From the NCBI GenBank assembly GCA_947454485.1, contig CANGJJ010000004.1, positions 1 through 64,000 of the forward strand: a DNA stretch of 64,000 nt, written 5' to 3'. The stretch's first letter is position 1. The number at the start of each line of letters is the position of its first letter. A program made the position numbers and the translations under genes. The notes under the pieces are model-generated. The model had not been told where the DNA came from. It was given only the letters and a program-made list of their open reading frames with translations, and searched no databases. The stretch is from Beijerinckiaceae bacterium (GTDB lineage: Bacteria; Pseudomonadota; Alphaproteobacteria; Rhizobiales; Beijerinckiaceae). This document shows, piece by piece, positions 42,318 through 50,758 of the stretch.

Positions 42318-43370
42318 ATGTCGGTTGCGCCGCTTGGAACGCTCAATGATTTGCCCAAAGATTATGTCGCGGCTCTGAGTGATTTGAGCCTCGCGCCTTT
42401 GTGGCCCTCGCTGCGTGACGTTCTGCCCCATGACATGCCCAGCCGCGCGACGCGCCCCCATGTCTGGCGTTATGGGGCCATTCGTCCCAATCTCCTGCGC
42501 GCTGGCGAGCTGACGCCGATTGAAAAGGCTGAGCGCCGCGTGCTGGTTCTGTGCAATCCGGGTCTTGGTCTTGAGCGCCTCATTGCCACACCAACGATTT
42601 ATGCAGGCCTGCAACTCATTCTGCCGGGTGAGACAGCCGAAGCGCATCGCCATACACCCAGTGCCATTCGTTTCGTGATCGAAGGCGATGGTGGTTATAC
42701 GGTGGTGAATGGCGAGAAATGTCCGATGGAAAAGGGCGATCTTATCCTCACGCCTTCAGGTAGCTGGCATGAGCATTGGCATGCAGGCAAAAATCCTGTG
42801 GTCTGGCTTGATGCGCTTGATCTGCCAGTTATCTATGCGCTCGAACATTCTTATGTTGTCGATGGCGCGCGCCAGACAATCAAGAATGGCGCTGATCGCT
42901 CGATGACGCATTATCGCCGTGCTGGTCTTGTGCCTTACTCGGTTCTTGGCAAACGGCGCGAAGATTATCCGCTCATGCGTTTCCCTTGGCGCGAGGTGCG
43001 CGCAGCGCTGGTGGATATGGCGAGCGGCTGTGGCCCGCGTGAGCCTGTGCATCTGGCCTATGTCAATCCGCAGACGGGTGGCGAATGTCTGCCGATCCTT
43101 GGTTTCTCCGCGCAAATGCTGCGCCCGGGTGAGGAGGTCAGGCCGCCGCGTCGCTCCTGCAGCAGTATCATGCATGTCATTGAAGGGCGCGGCGTGTCAC
43201 AGATTGATGGTGTGACGCTGCATTGGGATGAAAGCGACACGATTGCTGTGCCGACTCATGCTGACGTCAGTCACCGCAATATGGGCGAGCGGCCCGCTTT
43301 TGTCTTTCATGTCGATGATGCGCCGCTGCATCGCAAGCTTGGCGTCTATGAAGAGCATGAGCGCCTTTAG
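42318..43370 (+). CDS. Bicupin, gentisate 1,2-dioxygenase-like
   Basis: A 350-residue two-cupin protein similar to gentisate and salicylate 1,2-dioxygenases, iron enzymes that open the ring of dihydroxy aromatic acids. N-terminal cupin motifs are [20 protein letters not shown] (His-x-His, about 110) and [15 protein letters not shown] (third His). The C-terminal cupin has [20 protein letters not shown] and lacks the His pair, as in gentisate dioxygenases where one domain is metal-free. ATG 42318 follows AGGAGGG. Its tail overlaps the convergent arsR gene by four bases. It is a paralog of 61065-62021. The substrate is uncertain. Confidence 0.85.
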   Translation: MSVAPLGTLNDLPKDYVAALSDLSLAPLWPSLRDVLPHDMPSRATRPHVWRYGAIRPNLLRAGELTPIEKAERRVLVLCNPGLGLERLIATPTIYAGLQLILPGETAEAHRHTPSAIRFVIEGDGGYTVVNGEKCPMEKGDLILTPSGSWHEHWHAGKNPVVWLDALDLPVIYALEHSYVVDGARQTIKNGADRSMTHYRRAGLVPYSVLGKRREDYPLMRFPWREVRAALVDMASGCGPREPVHLAYVNPQTGGECLPILGFSAQMLRPGEEVRPPRRSCSSIMHVIEGRGVSQIDGVTLHWDESDTIAVPTHADVSHRNMGERPAFVFHVDDAPLHRKLGVYEEHERL

Positions 43371-43699
43371 CGCGTCTTGCGGGGGCTCTTCTTCTTGGGC
43401 TTTTCGGATGCGCAGAACATGTCGTAGAGCACTTTGATCAGGCGCTCGACATCCTTGGAGGCGAGCGAATAATAAATGCTCTGTGCCTCGCGCCGTGTGC
43501 TCACCAGATCATCGGCGCGCAGGCGCGCCAGATGCTGCGACATGGCCGATTGGCTGAGGCCAACCGCCTCTTGCAGGGCGGTGACGGAACATTCGCCGTT
43601 TTGCAAATGGCACAGGATCATCAAGCGATGACGGTTTGCGAAAGCCTTGAGAAAGGACTCCGCATCCGATGCCTTGGCTGACAGCTCTTTCAATTCCAT
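43367..43699 (-). CDS. ArsR-family repressor, SqrR/BigR-like (persulfide-sensor type)
   Basis: A 110-residue winged-helix regulator. [20 protein letters not shown] opens the domain, with [15 protein letters not shown] as recognition helix and [13 protein letters not shown] as wing. Cys30 (MILCHL) and Cys96 (DMFCASEK) are 66 residues apart, the same positions and spacing as the two redox cysteines of SqrR and BigR that form a tetrasulfide bridge with sulfane sulfur. An additional Cys37 is present. The basic C-terminal tail ([11 protein letters not shown]) is an extra. No sulfide-oxidation gene is adjacent. ATG 43699 is taken; GTG 43705 is an alternative. Confidence 0.84.
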   Translation of the reverse strand: MELKELSAKASDAESFLKAFANRHRLMILCHLQNGECSVTALQEAVGLSQSAMSQHLARLRADDLVSTRREAQSIYYSLASKDVERLIKVLYDMFCASEKPKKKSPRKTR

Positions 43700-43744
43700 G
43701 CGCACGGGTCTTGCCTTGTCTATGTGCCGCTGGCTGGCCTGAGA

Positions 43745-44824
43745 TCAGGCAGCTGCGCGGCGCTGGTGGCTGCCCTCAAAGTTGGGGGCGACCTCGGCCA
43801 TGAACCGCGACATCTCATCCATTACTTGAGCATGAGGTTTAAGTCCAAGGCTGAAATACAGAATAACCTCGGCAAAACCTGCGGATTCGACCTTCTCTTT
43901 GAGTACTTGTGTGATTTTTGCAGAATTGCCTATTAAGACGGCACTGTCGGTAAAGTCTTCCGGGCGCATGGTCTGGTAGCGGTTCACGATCTTCTCGAAA
44001 TAATGATAGTTCGCGGGCGCCGTACGTGTATCGCCGGGCAGGGCATGCGAGGTGCATTCTTTGTGATAGCGCAGCTGTCGCTCACGCGCGGCCTGTTCTT
44101 GCGCGGGCGTATCGGCGAAATGAATGAAATAGCTGGTGATCAGCCGACCGGGGCCACGCTCTTGGCCCGCGCAGGCCTCGCGATAGATGTCAGCGGTCGC
44201 CGCCAGTGAGCCATGCATATTGGCTGCAGCACCTGCCGCGACCACAAGACCCATGTTCAAACGCGCCGCCAGTTCAATCGAGGGGCGCGAGAATGAGGCG
44301 ACATACATCGGTACAGGATTTTGTACGGGGCGCGGTGTGATCCACACATCGTCGAACTGATAGTGCTTTCCCTTGAAGCTCATATGTTCGTCTTTGGCCC
44401 ACAGTCGCTGGAGGATCTCCATACCCTCGGCAAAGATTGAGGCATTATCTTCGAAATTGGCGCCAAAGGGGCCATATTCGCGTCGGTCATAACCACGGCC
44501 TGCAGCAAAATCCACGCGGCCTTTGCTGAGCAAATCGAGTGTCGCCCATTGTTCGGCAACGCGGATGGGATGATGCAGAGGCAGAACGGTGACTGCGGGC
44601 GCCAGACGAATATGTTTGGTCTGCGCAGCCAGATAAGTGAGGACCAGTTCGGGGGCTGAATTGACGCCAAGCGTGCTGAAATGATGTTCGCCAATCCATG
44701 CGGAATTCATGGCGAGCTTTTCAGCCAAAAGGGCCTGTTCGACAATCTCGCTCACCAGCTGATTGGGTGTGCGCTTGTTGCCGGCATATTGGTTATCGCT
44801 GAGCGTGAAGTATCCGAACTCCAA
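43745..44824 (-). CDS. LLM-class (luciferase-like) flavin-dependent monooxygenase
   Basis: A 359-residue TIM-barrel flavoenzyme of the bacterial luciferase family that uses reduced FMN or F420. It starts MEFGYFTLSDNQY, with SAWIGEHHFSTLGVNSAPEL (about 41-60), RLAPAVTVLPLHHPIRVAEQ and GRVDFAAGRGYDRREY typical of the group. Substrate is unknown. It is divergent from a classical TctC gene at 44958; the intergenic region (133 bases) would hold both promoters. The pair may import and oxidise one compound. Confidence 0.87.
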   Translation of the reverse strand: MEFGYFTLSDNQYAGNKRTPNQLVSEIVEQALLAEKLAMNSAWIGEHHFSTLGVNSAPELVLTYLAAQTKHIRLAPAVTVLPLHHPIRVAEQWATLDLLSKGRVDFAAGRGYDRREYGPFGANFEDNASIFAEGMEILQRLWAKDEHMSFKGKHYQFDDVWITPRPVQNPVPMYVASFSRPSIELAARLNMGLVVAAGAAANMHGSLAATADIYREACAGQERGPGRLITSYFIHFADTPAQEQAARERQLRYHKECTSHALPGDTRTAPANYHYFEKIVNRYQTMRPEDFTDSAVLIGNSAKITQVLKEKVESAGFAEVILYFSLGLKPHAQVMDEMSRFMAEVAPNFEGSHQRRAAA

Positions 44825-44957
44825 AGCATCCTCCCGATTTTTGTTGTTCCATCATTGCCATAAGCGGGGCCAATGGACAATTCCCCCGATTGCGTCCGTT
44901 CGGGCGCGCCCCTATCATGGGTGCATAAGCTGGCCCGGAGAGGCTGGCGGGGGAGGA

Positions 44958-45941
44958 ATGATGCCGCATCTGATTTCGCGCCGCGCCATTGTGGCTGGCC
45001 TTGCTGCTTGTGCAACGCCCGGTGTTGCCACTGCGCAGTCTTATCCCGATAAGTCGCTGAAGCTCGTCGTTGGTTTTGCCCCCGGAGGCCCGACCGATGT
45101 GCTGGCGCGTATGCTCGCCGATGCTTTGGGGCGCAAGCTGGGTCAATCCATTGTGGTGGAGAATCACGCGGGCGCTGGCGGCAATATTGGCTATGGCCAA
45201 GGTGCCAGTGCTGCGCCTGATGGCTATACGCTCACCTTCGCTGACCCTTCCATCGTTATCAATGCAGCGCTCTATAAATCGCTGCCCTTTGATGTTGAGC
45301 GTGACTATGTCGCCATTGCAGGCGCCTTCCGTGGGCCGACAGTTCTGGTCGTGCCGGGATCCTCGCCGCACAAGACGCTGGCGGATTTTGTCGCTCACGC
45401 AAAGGCCAATCCCGGCAAGCTGAGCTATGGATCAGCGGGCAATGGCACGCCGCCCCATCTCAATGCTGAGCTTGTGAAAGCCGATCAGGGCCTCGACATT
45501 GTCCATGTGCCGTATCGCGGCGCGGCGCCGGCGATTGTTGATCTTGTTGCAGGGCGCGTTGATGTCATGTGTCTCAATATTGGCTCTGCCAAAGCGCAGA
45601 TTGATGGCGGTGAATTGCGCGGCCTTGCGGTGAGTGGCCCGCAGCGCGCCGCTGCTTTGCCCAATGTGCCGACTTTCCGCGAGGGCGGCATTCCGATGAT
45701 CGCAATGGATCCTGGAACATGGTGGGGCCTGATGGCACCTGCCAAGACGCCGCCTGCCATTGTCGCCAAGCTCAATGCGGCGATGGGTGAGGCGGTGCGC
45801 GATCCCGATCTGCTGCGTCGTCTGGCCTCCATGAGTGTCGAGCCGATTGCTGGCACATCAGCCGAGTTCAGCAAGCTTGTGCTTGAAGAGAAGCGCAAAT
45901 GGGCTGACGTGGTTTCGCGCGCGAAAATCAAAGTCGAATAG
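44958..45941 (+). CDS. TTT solute-binding protein (Bug family, classical sub-type)
   Basis: A 327-residue periplasmic binding protein. It has a Tat-like signal (LISRRAIVAGLAA, cleavage near VATAQ at about 27), then YPDKSLKLVVGFAPGGPTDV, SIVVENHAGAGGNIGYG and AAPDGYTLTFADP, the classical Bug signature. The late segment VPTFREGGIPMIAMDPGTWW is also typical. Start is ATG 44958 or 44961 after GGGGGAGG. No permease gene is nearby; it pairs divergently with a luciferase-like monooxygenase. Confidence 0.9.
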   Translation: MMPHLISRRAIVAGLAACATPGVATAQSYPDKSLKLVVGFAPGGPTDVLARMLADALGRKLGQSIVVENHAGAGGNIGYGQGASAAPDGYTLTFADPSIVINAALYKSLPFDVERDYVAIAGAFRGPTVLVVPGSSPHKTLADFVAHAKANPGKLSYGSAGNGTPPHLNAELVKADQGLDIVHVPYRGAAPAIVDLVAGRVDVMCLNIGSAKAQIDGGELRGLAVSGPQRAAALPNVPTFREGGIPMIAMDPGTWWGLMAPAKTPPAIVAKLNAAMGEAVRDPDLLRRLASMSVEPIAGTSAEFSKLVLEEKRKWADVVSRAKIKVE

Positions 45942-46034
45942 GCTTTTCTCATTTTTTGAGCGCGCGGGCTTTGAACCGCGCGCGCAGAACTGCGTTTCTC
46001 AGCGTGATGTCTCATCCTTGTTCAGGGGAAGACC

Positions 46035-46565
46035 ATGCTGAAACTTGCGTCTCTGGCAGCGGCAGTCACTTTCAGCGCGCTGTCACTTCTACCAGCGGAT
46101 GCGCAGGCAGTGTTGCGACGACATGGCAGTGGCCATGTTGCAGCTTCTCGATCACATGTCGCACCTATCCGGCATCACTATATTCGTGTTGCTCATGGGC
46201 CGCGTGTCTATCGCAGCTATCGTCGGGGATATGTTGTCGCGCCACGTCACTATGTGCCGGCGCTGACCTATATTCGCCGCTGCCCGATTGGCTGGCACTG
46301 GAACCGCTGGCGTCTGCGCTGTGTGCCTCATCTGCGCTACATCTATGCACCTTATCCCTATTATTGGGGAACAGGCTGGTATGGCGGCGGCACTCGCTAC
46401 TATCGCCGCCATCGCTATGTCTCTTATCCAGCACACTATCCCCGTCAGACTTGGACAGGGGGCATGCATGACACAGCCCCTGTGATGGGCGGTGGTGGGC
46501 GTGGTGGCTTCGCGCCTGCAATTTCTGGGGGTGGTGGGCGCGGCCATGGGCATGGTCGACACTAG
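46035..46565 (+). CDS. Small exported Arg/Tyr/His/Gly-rich protein
   Basis: A 176-residue secreted protein: signal peptide 1-24 (LPADAQA), then a basic Arg-, Tyr- and His-rich body and a Gly/His tail (GGGGRGHGHGRH). The segment RCPIGWHWNRWRLRCVPH has the two-cysteine, Trp-rich look of small exported proteins that are frequent in Hyphomicrobiales. No enzymatic motif. The very high Arg/Tyr/His content suggests binding of a polyanion, metal or envelope polymer, but this is inference. Confidence 0.68.
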   Translation: MLKLASLAAAVTFSALSLLPADAQAVLRRHGSGHVAASRSHVAPIRHHYIRVAHGPRVYRSYRRGYVVAPRHYVPALTYIRRCPIGWHWNRWRLRCVPHLRYIYAPYPYYWGTGWYGGGTRYYRRHRYVSYPAHYPRQTWTGGMHDTAPVMGGGGRGGFAPAISGGGGRGHGHGRH

Positions 46566-46769
46566 CCACAGGCCTGTATTGATCGGCAGCGGATCCTGCG
46601 TTAGGGTCCGTTGTTGTTCGTTGCATGTGTATTGAGTGTTTATTTCTTGAATCTCTTCGCGCTGTTTGGCGCGCCACCTGCCTCGAACAGTGTCTCGTGA
46701 TCTCGGCCGTCAATGGGCGGGCGATATTGTATGGGCGCGTTGAGCGCGTTTTTTTAAGTTGGAATTTCA

Positions 46770-47339
46770 ATGATGTATCGTTCAGTCGTTCTCCTTGCGA
46801 GTCTCGTTGCGGCCACTGCGGCCTTTGCGCAGCAAAAGCCCTCGTCCACGCCTCCTGCTCCTCCTCCGCCACCGGCTGCAGCCCCCATCAGTGCAGAGCC
46901 AACCTCCACCACCGCCAGCTTTGGTGATTGGGTTTTGCGCTGCCAGAAGGTCGAGGCCGTGCGCGCTTGCGAGGTCGGCCAGTCGATCACCGTCCAAGGC
47001 CAGAGCGGCCCGATCGCTCAATTGGCGATTGGTCGCCCGGCACCCAAAGAAAAGCTGCGCCTGACCATTGTCCTGCCGAACAATGTCACCCTCACGGCCC
47101 CAGTTCGTCTGGGAACGGGCGAAAAGGCCGATCAAGGCCTGTCGCTGGCCTGGCGCCGCTGCCTCACGGTTGGCTGTTTTGCGGACAATGAATTGCCGGA
47201 TGACCAGCTGCGTCGCTATCGCATGACGAGCGAGCCCGGCCGTCTTGTCTTTCAGGATGGTGCAGGCCGTGAATTGGCACTGCCCTTCTCCTTCAATGGC
47301 TTGGCTCAGGCGCTCGACGCTTTGGCCCGCGAAAGCTGA
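46770..47339 (+). CDS. ialB: Invasion-associated locus B (IalB) family protein
   Basis: A 189-residue exported protein. The signal peptide (about 1-20, AAFAQ) is followed by a Pro-rich linker (PPAPPPPPAAAP). The IalB domain has FGDWVLRCQKVEAVRACEVG (about 51-70), RLTIVLPNNVTLTAPVRLG and RRCLTVGCFADNELPDD. Four cysteines could form two disulfides. IalB was named in Bartonella, but the family is general in alphaproteobacteria and probably works in the envelope. A nested hairpin follows, just before the next gene. Confidence 0.88.
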   Translation: MMYRSVVLLASLVAATAAFAQQKPSSTPPAPPPPPAAAPISAEPTSTTASFGDWVLRCQKVEAVRACEVGQSITVQGQSGPIAQLAIGRPAPKEKLRLTIVLPNNVTLTAPVRLGTGEKADQGLSLAWRRCLTVGCFADNELPDDQLRRYRMTSEPGRLVFQDGAGRELALPFSFNGLAQALDALARES

Positions 47340-47371
47340 TCTGTCGCAAGGCGGGTTGTAGATCACAGGGT

Positions 47372-47408
47372 CAGCCTCCACTATAGCTTTGGCTATTCTG
47401 GAGGCTGG
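47372..47408 (+). promoter_or_regulatory. Leader hairpin that pairs with the ribosome-binding site of the next gene
   Basis: CAGCCTCCA (47372-47380) pairs perfectly with TGGAGGCTG (47399-47407). After a 2x2 internal loop, ATAGC (47383-47387) pairs with GCTAT (47392-47396) around a four-base loop. The right arm contains GGAGG (47400-47404), the ribosome site for ATG 47414, so the folded RNA would hide it. No T-run follows, so it is not a simple terminator. Confidence 0.7.
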
Positions 47409-47413
47409 TACCC

Positions 47414-47758
47414 ATGCGCCTGTCGCGAAGCTTTTTCATCTCGCTTGTTCTGGCTGGTCTGTCGGGCTCTGCGGCGCAAGCAGCTATGCTCACCATGATC
47501 TGCGAGACGCGCCAGGCGACCTATGATCTGGTTCTGGATGATGAGGCGGGCACGATGGTTGCGACCTTGGGTGGCAGTCAGACGCGCCATGTCTTCCGCA
47601 ATCTGCGCAAAGAGAATGGCACGATCACCGGTGCTGGCTTTGTTGAAGGGCGCGGGACCGATTTCACCTTCAGCTATCGCTACACGGCGACCATCACCTA
47701 TGCCTATGGCAATGGCGGCAAGCGCACGGATGAATGCCGTGTCGTGTCCAATCGCTGA
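47414..47758 (+). CDS. Small exported hypothetical protein
   Basis: A 114-residue protein with a signal peptide (about 1-23, SAAQAA) and a short mature domain of beta-strand character (MLTMICETRQATYDLVLDDE, GFVEGRGTDFTFSYRYTATI), with two cysteines (MICETR and DECRVV) that may form a disulfide. I do not recognise the family. Its ribosome site lies in the right arm of a strong hairpin, so translation may be regulated. Its last 13 codons (including the stop) fall inside a 69-base direct repeat that recurs at 48626-48694. Confidence 0.72.
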   Translation: MRLSRSFFISLVLAGLSGSAAQAAMLTMICETRQATYDLVLDDEAGTMVATLGGSQTRHVFRNLRKENGTITGAGFVEGRGTDFTFSYRYTATITYAYGNGGKRTDECRVVSNR

Positions 47759-47787
47759 TTTGAGCGCGTTGCGCTTTTGCGCGTCTT
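47719..47787. repeat. Direct repeat, left copy (3' end of exported-protein gene plus relic of lysR 3' end)
   Basis: Bases 47719-47787 match 48626-48694 with four mismatches in 69. The left part encodes the true C-terminus KRTDECRVVSNR of the exported protein. Read on the minus strand, the right part still spells KTRKSATR, the tail of the LysR protein, but with its stop TAA changed to TCA. Confidence 0.92.
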
Positions 47788-47996
47788 TTTATGCTTAGAA
47801 ACTGGAAAGCCTTGGCTTGGTCGGGCCTTCGCACTTTCAATATGAATCTGTTTACTGCCGAGCGCGAGCATGTTTATCGAGAAGGCATTGTTGTTCAGGT
47901 GCTGAACCAATTCGCTCGCCGAGTCAGCTTGTCTATCATTTGAAGTGCGACGGAGTTGTCGATTTTTGTATCATCAATGAGTGATCCGAGGATGCA

Positions 47997-48617
47997 ATGA
48001 AAAAGATCGATATAAAGAAGCAATTTCAGGCCTTATACAGCGGCCCTGTTGGCGGCTTTATTGTTTTGGAGGTTCCGCCTTTAAGGTATTTTATGATCGA
48101 CGGGAGCGGTGATCCAAATACCGCTCCAAGCTATAGGGCGGCCATCGAAGCGCTGTTTACGATATCCTATACACTCAAGTTCATCGCTAAAAACGAATTA
48201 GGAACGGATTATATTGTTCCTCCTCTTGAGGGACTATGGTGGGCTGAAGATCCAAAACACTTTATATCGAGAATGAAGGATAAATGGTCATGGACTATGA
48301 TGACCCTAGTTCCAGATTTCATTGAAGATTCATCTATCGAAAAGGCGTTTCGTGCAGCGCGAGAAAAGAAAAATAATCCTGATATTCAGCGCGTTCGCGT
48401 TGCTTCCCTGAACGAGGGTCAGGTCGTGCAAACTTTGCATATTGGGCCATATGACGCTGAAGGCCCCATTCTAAAAAAGATGCATGAGGAATTCGTTCCA
48501 GCGAATAATTTTGCCTTAACGGGTATCCATCACGAGATCTATTTAAGCGATCCACGCAGGACTGCAGCGGAGAAACTTAAAACAGTTCTGCGGCAACCAG
48601 TGAAACGATTGAAGTAG
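47997..48617 (+). CDS. GyrI-like small-molecule-binding domain protein
   Basis: A 206-residue stand-alone GyrI-like (SbmC/AraC effector-binding-type) protein. Landmarks are PPLRYFMIDGSGDPNTAPSY (about 27-46), the central WWAEDPKHFISRMKDKWSW and the C-terminal QTLHIGPYDAEGPILKKMHE, then HHEIYLSDPRRTAAEKLKTV. Such proteins bind hydrophobic or cationic small molecules. It has no DNA-binding domain. The gene is clearly AT-richer than its neighbours (many AAA, ATA and TTA codons) and is enclosed by a 69-base direct repeat, so it was probably acquired. Confidence 0.87.
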   Translation: MKKIDIKKQFQALYSGPVGGFIVLEVPPLRYFMIDGSGDPNTAPSYRAAIEALFTISYTLKFIAKNELGTDYIVPPLEGLWWAEDPKHFISRMKDKWSWTMMTLVPDFIEDSSIEKAFRAAREKKNNPDIQRVRVASLNEGQVVQTLHIGPYDAEGPILKKMHEEFVPANNFALTGIHHEIYLSDPRRTAAEKLKTVLRQPVKRLK

Positions 48618-48625
48618 GTTAGGAC

Positions 48626-48694
48626 CAAGCGCACAGATGAATGCCGTGTCGTGTCCAATCGCTGATCTTAGCGCGTTGCGCTTTTGCGCTTCTT
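48626..48694. repeat. Direct repeat, right copy (lysR 3' end plus relic of exported-protein gene 3' end)
   Basis: This copy carries the real stop and tail of the lysR gene on the minus strand. On the plus strand it carries an orphan fragment reading KRTDECRVVSNR and stop, identical in protein sequence to the end of the gene at 47414-47758. Four of 69 bases differ from the left copy. Confidence 0.92.
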
Positions 48695-49657
48695 GGTAGC
48701 AGCGGTGGCCTTGCGCGCGGGGGCGGGGCTTTCGGGCGGCATCACAAGTCCGTCGAGCGCTTGTGCGATATGGCTGCGCGCTTCGCTGACAATCATATCC
48801 GCAAAGGCTTTGACTTTCGGCGGTGCCATGCGGTTATAGGCATGGAGTACGGCAAGCGTCACAGGCTCTGGCGCATGGCGTTGCAGTACCGGAACAAGCC
48901 GACCTGATTTGAGATGGTCCGCAATTTCAAAGACGGGTTTGAGCGCAATGCCGGCGCCATCGAGCGCCCATTGTGTGAGCACATCGCCATCATCCACATC
49001 CATATGACCTTGCACAGCGATGGTCACAGGTTGGCCACCCTTGCGCAGGGTCCAGCGATATTGCGGCGAGCCGGGAAAGCGCAGCAGCAGGCAATTGTGC
49101 TGCGCCAGATCCTCGATCTCGCGCGGCGTGCCATTGGCCTCCAGATAGCTGGGTGAGGCGCATAGAATGCGATCAATATCGCCGATCTTGCGCACGATGA
49201 GCGAGGAGTCCGGCAGGGTCGCCATGCGCACCGCCACATCCACGCCCTCAGTGAAGAGATCAAGAATATGGTCGGACAGGCGCAGGCGCACATCAATCTC
49301 GGGATGACCGACGCGATAGCGCGACACCATGGGGCCAACAACGCGCCGTCCAAAGCCCAAAGGTGCTGTTACTTTGAGGCTGCCGCGCGGTGCACCGCCT
49401 GCATCTGAAATACTGGCCTCTGCGCGCTGCCAGGCATCACGCACTTCAAGGCAATGTTGATAGAAGATGCGGCCTTGATCGGTGAGGATGGTTTTGCGCG
49501 TCGTGCGCGTGAACAATTGGCAATGGAGCTGTTCTTCCAGGCGCTTGATGCGATGGCTGACGAGCGCCACCGACATGCGCAAGCTCTTGCCCGCCGCCGT
49601 GAAGCTGCCCAGTTCGACAATGCGCGTGAAGACGAGAAGATTATCTAGTGAGACCAT
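48668..49657 (-). CDS. LysR-family transcriptional regulator
   Basis: A 329-residue regulator. The N-terminal winged helix (1-60: MVSLDNLLVFTRIVELGSFT, AAGKSLRMSVALVSHRIKRL) is followed by TRKTILTDQGRIFYQHC and a periplasmic-binding-like effector domain (about 90-300) with RGSLKVTAPLGFGRRVVGP, typical of the CrgA/DsdC-like group. The C-terminal tail is basic (KKRKSATR). ATG 49657 is used; an in-frame TTG at 49675 is less likely. It reads away from the Bug/SDR operon at 49756-51508. It may regulate that operon, although LysR regulators are usually divergent from their targets. Confidence 0.9.
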   Translation of the reverse strand: MVSLDNLLVFTRIVELGSFTAAGKSLRMSVALVSHRIKRLEEQLHCQLFTRTTRKTILTDQGRIFYQHCLEVRDAWQRAEASISDAGGAPRGSLKVTAPLGFGRRVVGPMVSRYRVGHPEIDVRLRLSDHILDLFTEGVDVAVRMATLPDSSLIVRKIGDIDRILCASPSYLEANGTPREIEDLAQHNCLLLRFPGSPQYRWTLRKGGQPVTIAVQGHMDVDDGDVLTQWALDGAGIALKPVFEIADHLKSGRLVPVLQRHAPEPVTLAVLHAYNRMAPPKVKAFADMIVSEARSHIAQALDGLVMPPESPAPARKATAATKKRKSATR

Positions 49658-49755
49658 AGGCTCATCATCAAACAAATTTTGATGAAGGGCAACCGCCTGT
49701 CGCTACGACCTTGGCCCAAAGCGGCGGCCCGCGGGTGCAGGCCGCCGGATGCCTC

Positions 49756-50730
49756 TCACAGACGCTCGATCTTTGCGTCTTGAACAACCTTCGTCCATTT
49801 GACGACTTCTTCGGCGACTTTGTCTCGCAATTCCACGCCGCTGGTGGGTGCGACATTGCTGCCGATCATATTGAGCTTTTTGATCACCGCTGGATCGGCC
49901 AGCACTTCGCGGATGATGACATTGAGCCGCAATGCGAGATCTTCGGGCATGCCGGGAGGTCCAGCAAGACCAAGCCAGGAGGATGTGTCGTAACCCTTCA
50001 CGCCGCCTTCGGCGATGGTGGGCACATTCGGCAGGGCAAAGAAGCGCTTGGACCCTGTGACGCCCAATGCGCGGATCTGGCCCGCACGCACGGGTTCGAG
50101 CAAGACAGTGGGCGTGTCGATGATGAGATCAACGCGCTGGCCGATGACATCGAGCATGCCTTCAGAGCCGCCCTTATAGGGGACCGGCTTCAGCGGCACA
50201 CCCGACAAAGAGGCGAGCAATTCGCCCGACAGATGCTGGCCGCTGCCATTGCCGACATTGGCGCAGAGCATGGGCTCTTTGGCTTGTTTGCCATAGGTGA
50301 TGAGATCAGCGACCGACTTCACCGGATGTTCGTTATAGGTCGCCAGAATGAACGGATAATCCGTCATCAGGCTGATCCATGTGAAGTCCTCGACGGTGCG
50401 ATAGGGCAGGTTCTTGTAGATGGCTGCTGCAACGGGATGGCCGCCGGGCAAGACGGCCAGCGTATGTCCATCAGGCTTGGCGCGGCTCGTATAGGCGGCG
50501 GCCAAAGTGCCGCCCGCGCCGGGTTTGGGTTCGACGATGAATTGCGTGCCGATCTTTTGCGACAAGGCTTCTGCAATGATACGGGCTACAACATCGGCAT
50601 TGCCGCCAGCACCAAAGCCATGGACGATGGAGACGGGACGTTCAGGCCAGGCAGCGCGGGCGACATGGGGTGCGCAAACCGTGCCAGCAAGGCCAGCGAC
50701 AAGCGCACGGCGCGAGAGATGAAAAGTCAT
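49756..50730 (-). CDS. TTT solute-binding protein (Bug family, classical sub-type)
   Basis: A 324-residue periplasmic protein. It has a Tat-like signal (LSRRALVAGLAG, ending VARAA at about 27), then WPERPVSIVHGFGAGGNADV, IVEPKPGAGGTLAAAYT and KPDGHTLAVLPGG, all classical Bug elements. ATG 50730 has GGAGGAAG upstream. The SDR gene lies 28 bases before it on the same strand, so the pair is probably one operon: an oxidoreductase with its substrate-capture protein. No permease gene is adjacent. Confidence 0.9.
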   Translation of the reverse strand: MTFHLSRRALVAGLAGTVCAPHVARAAWPERPVSIVHGFGAGGNADVVARIIAEALSQKIGTQFIVEPKPGAGGTLAAAYTSRAKPDGHTLAVLPGGHPVAAAIYKNLPYRTVEDFTWISLMTDYPFILATYNEHPVKSVADLITYGKQAKEPMLCANVGNGSGQHLSGELLASLSGVPLKPVPYKGGSEGMLDVIGQRVDLIIDTPTVLLEPVRAGQIRALGVTGSKRFFALPNVPTIAEGGVKGYDTSSWLGLAGPPGMPEDLALRLNVIIREVLADPAVIKKLNMIGSNVAPTSGVELRDKVAEEVVKWTKVVQDAKIERL

Positions 50731-50758
50731 TGAGCTTCCTCCAGACGAGTTGTTGCTT

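Noticed and set aside
47719-48694. Insertion sequence or integron cassette around the GyrI-like gene
   Set aside because: No transposase, terminal inverted repeats, attC-like site or integrase is present. The 69-base flanks are copies of the neighbouring gene ends, pointing to homologous recombination or duplication.
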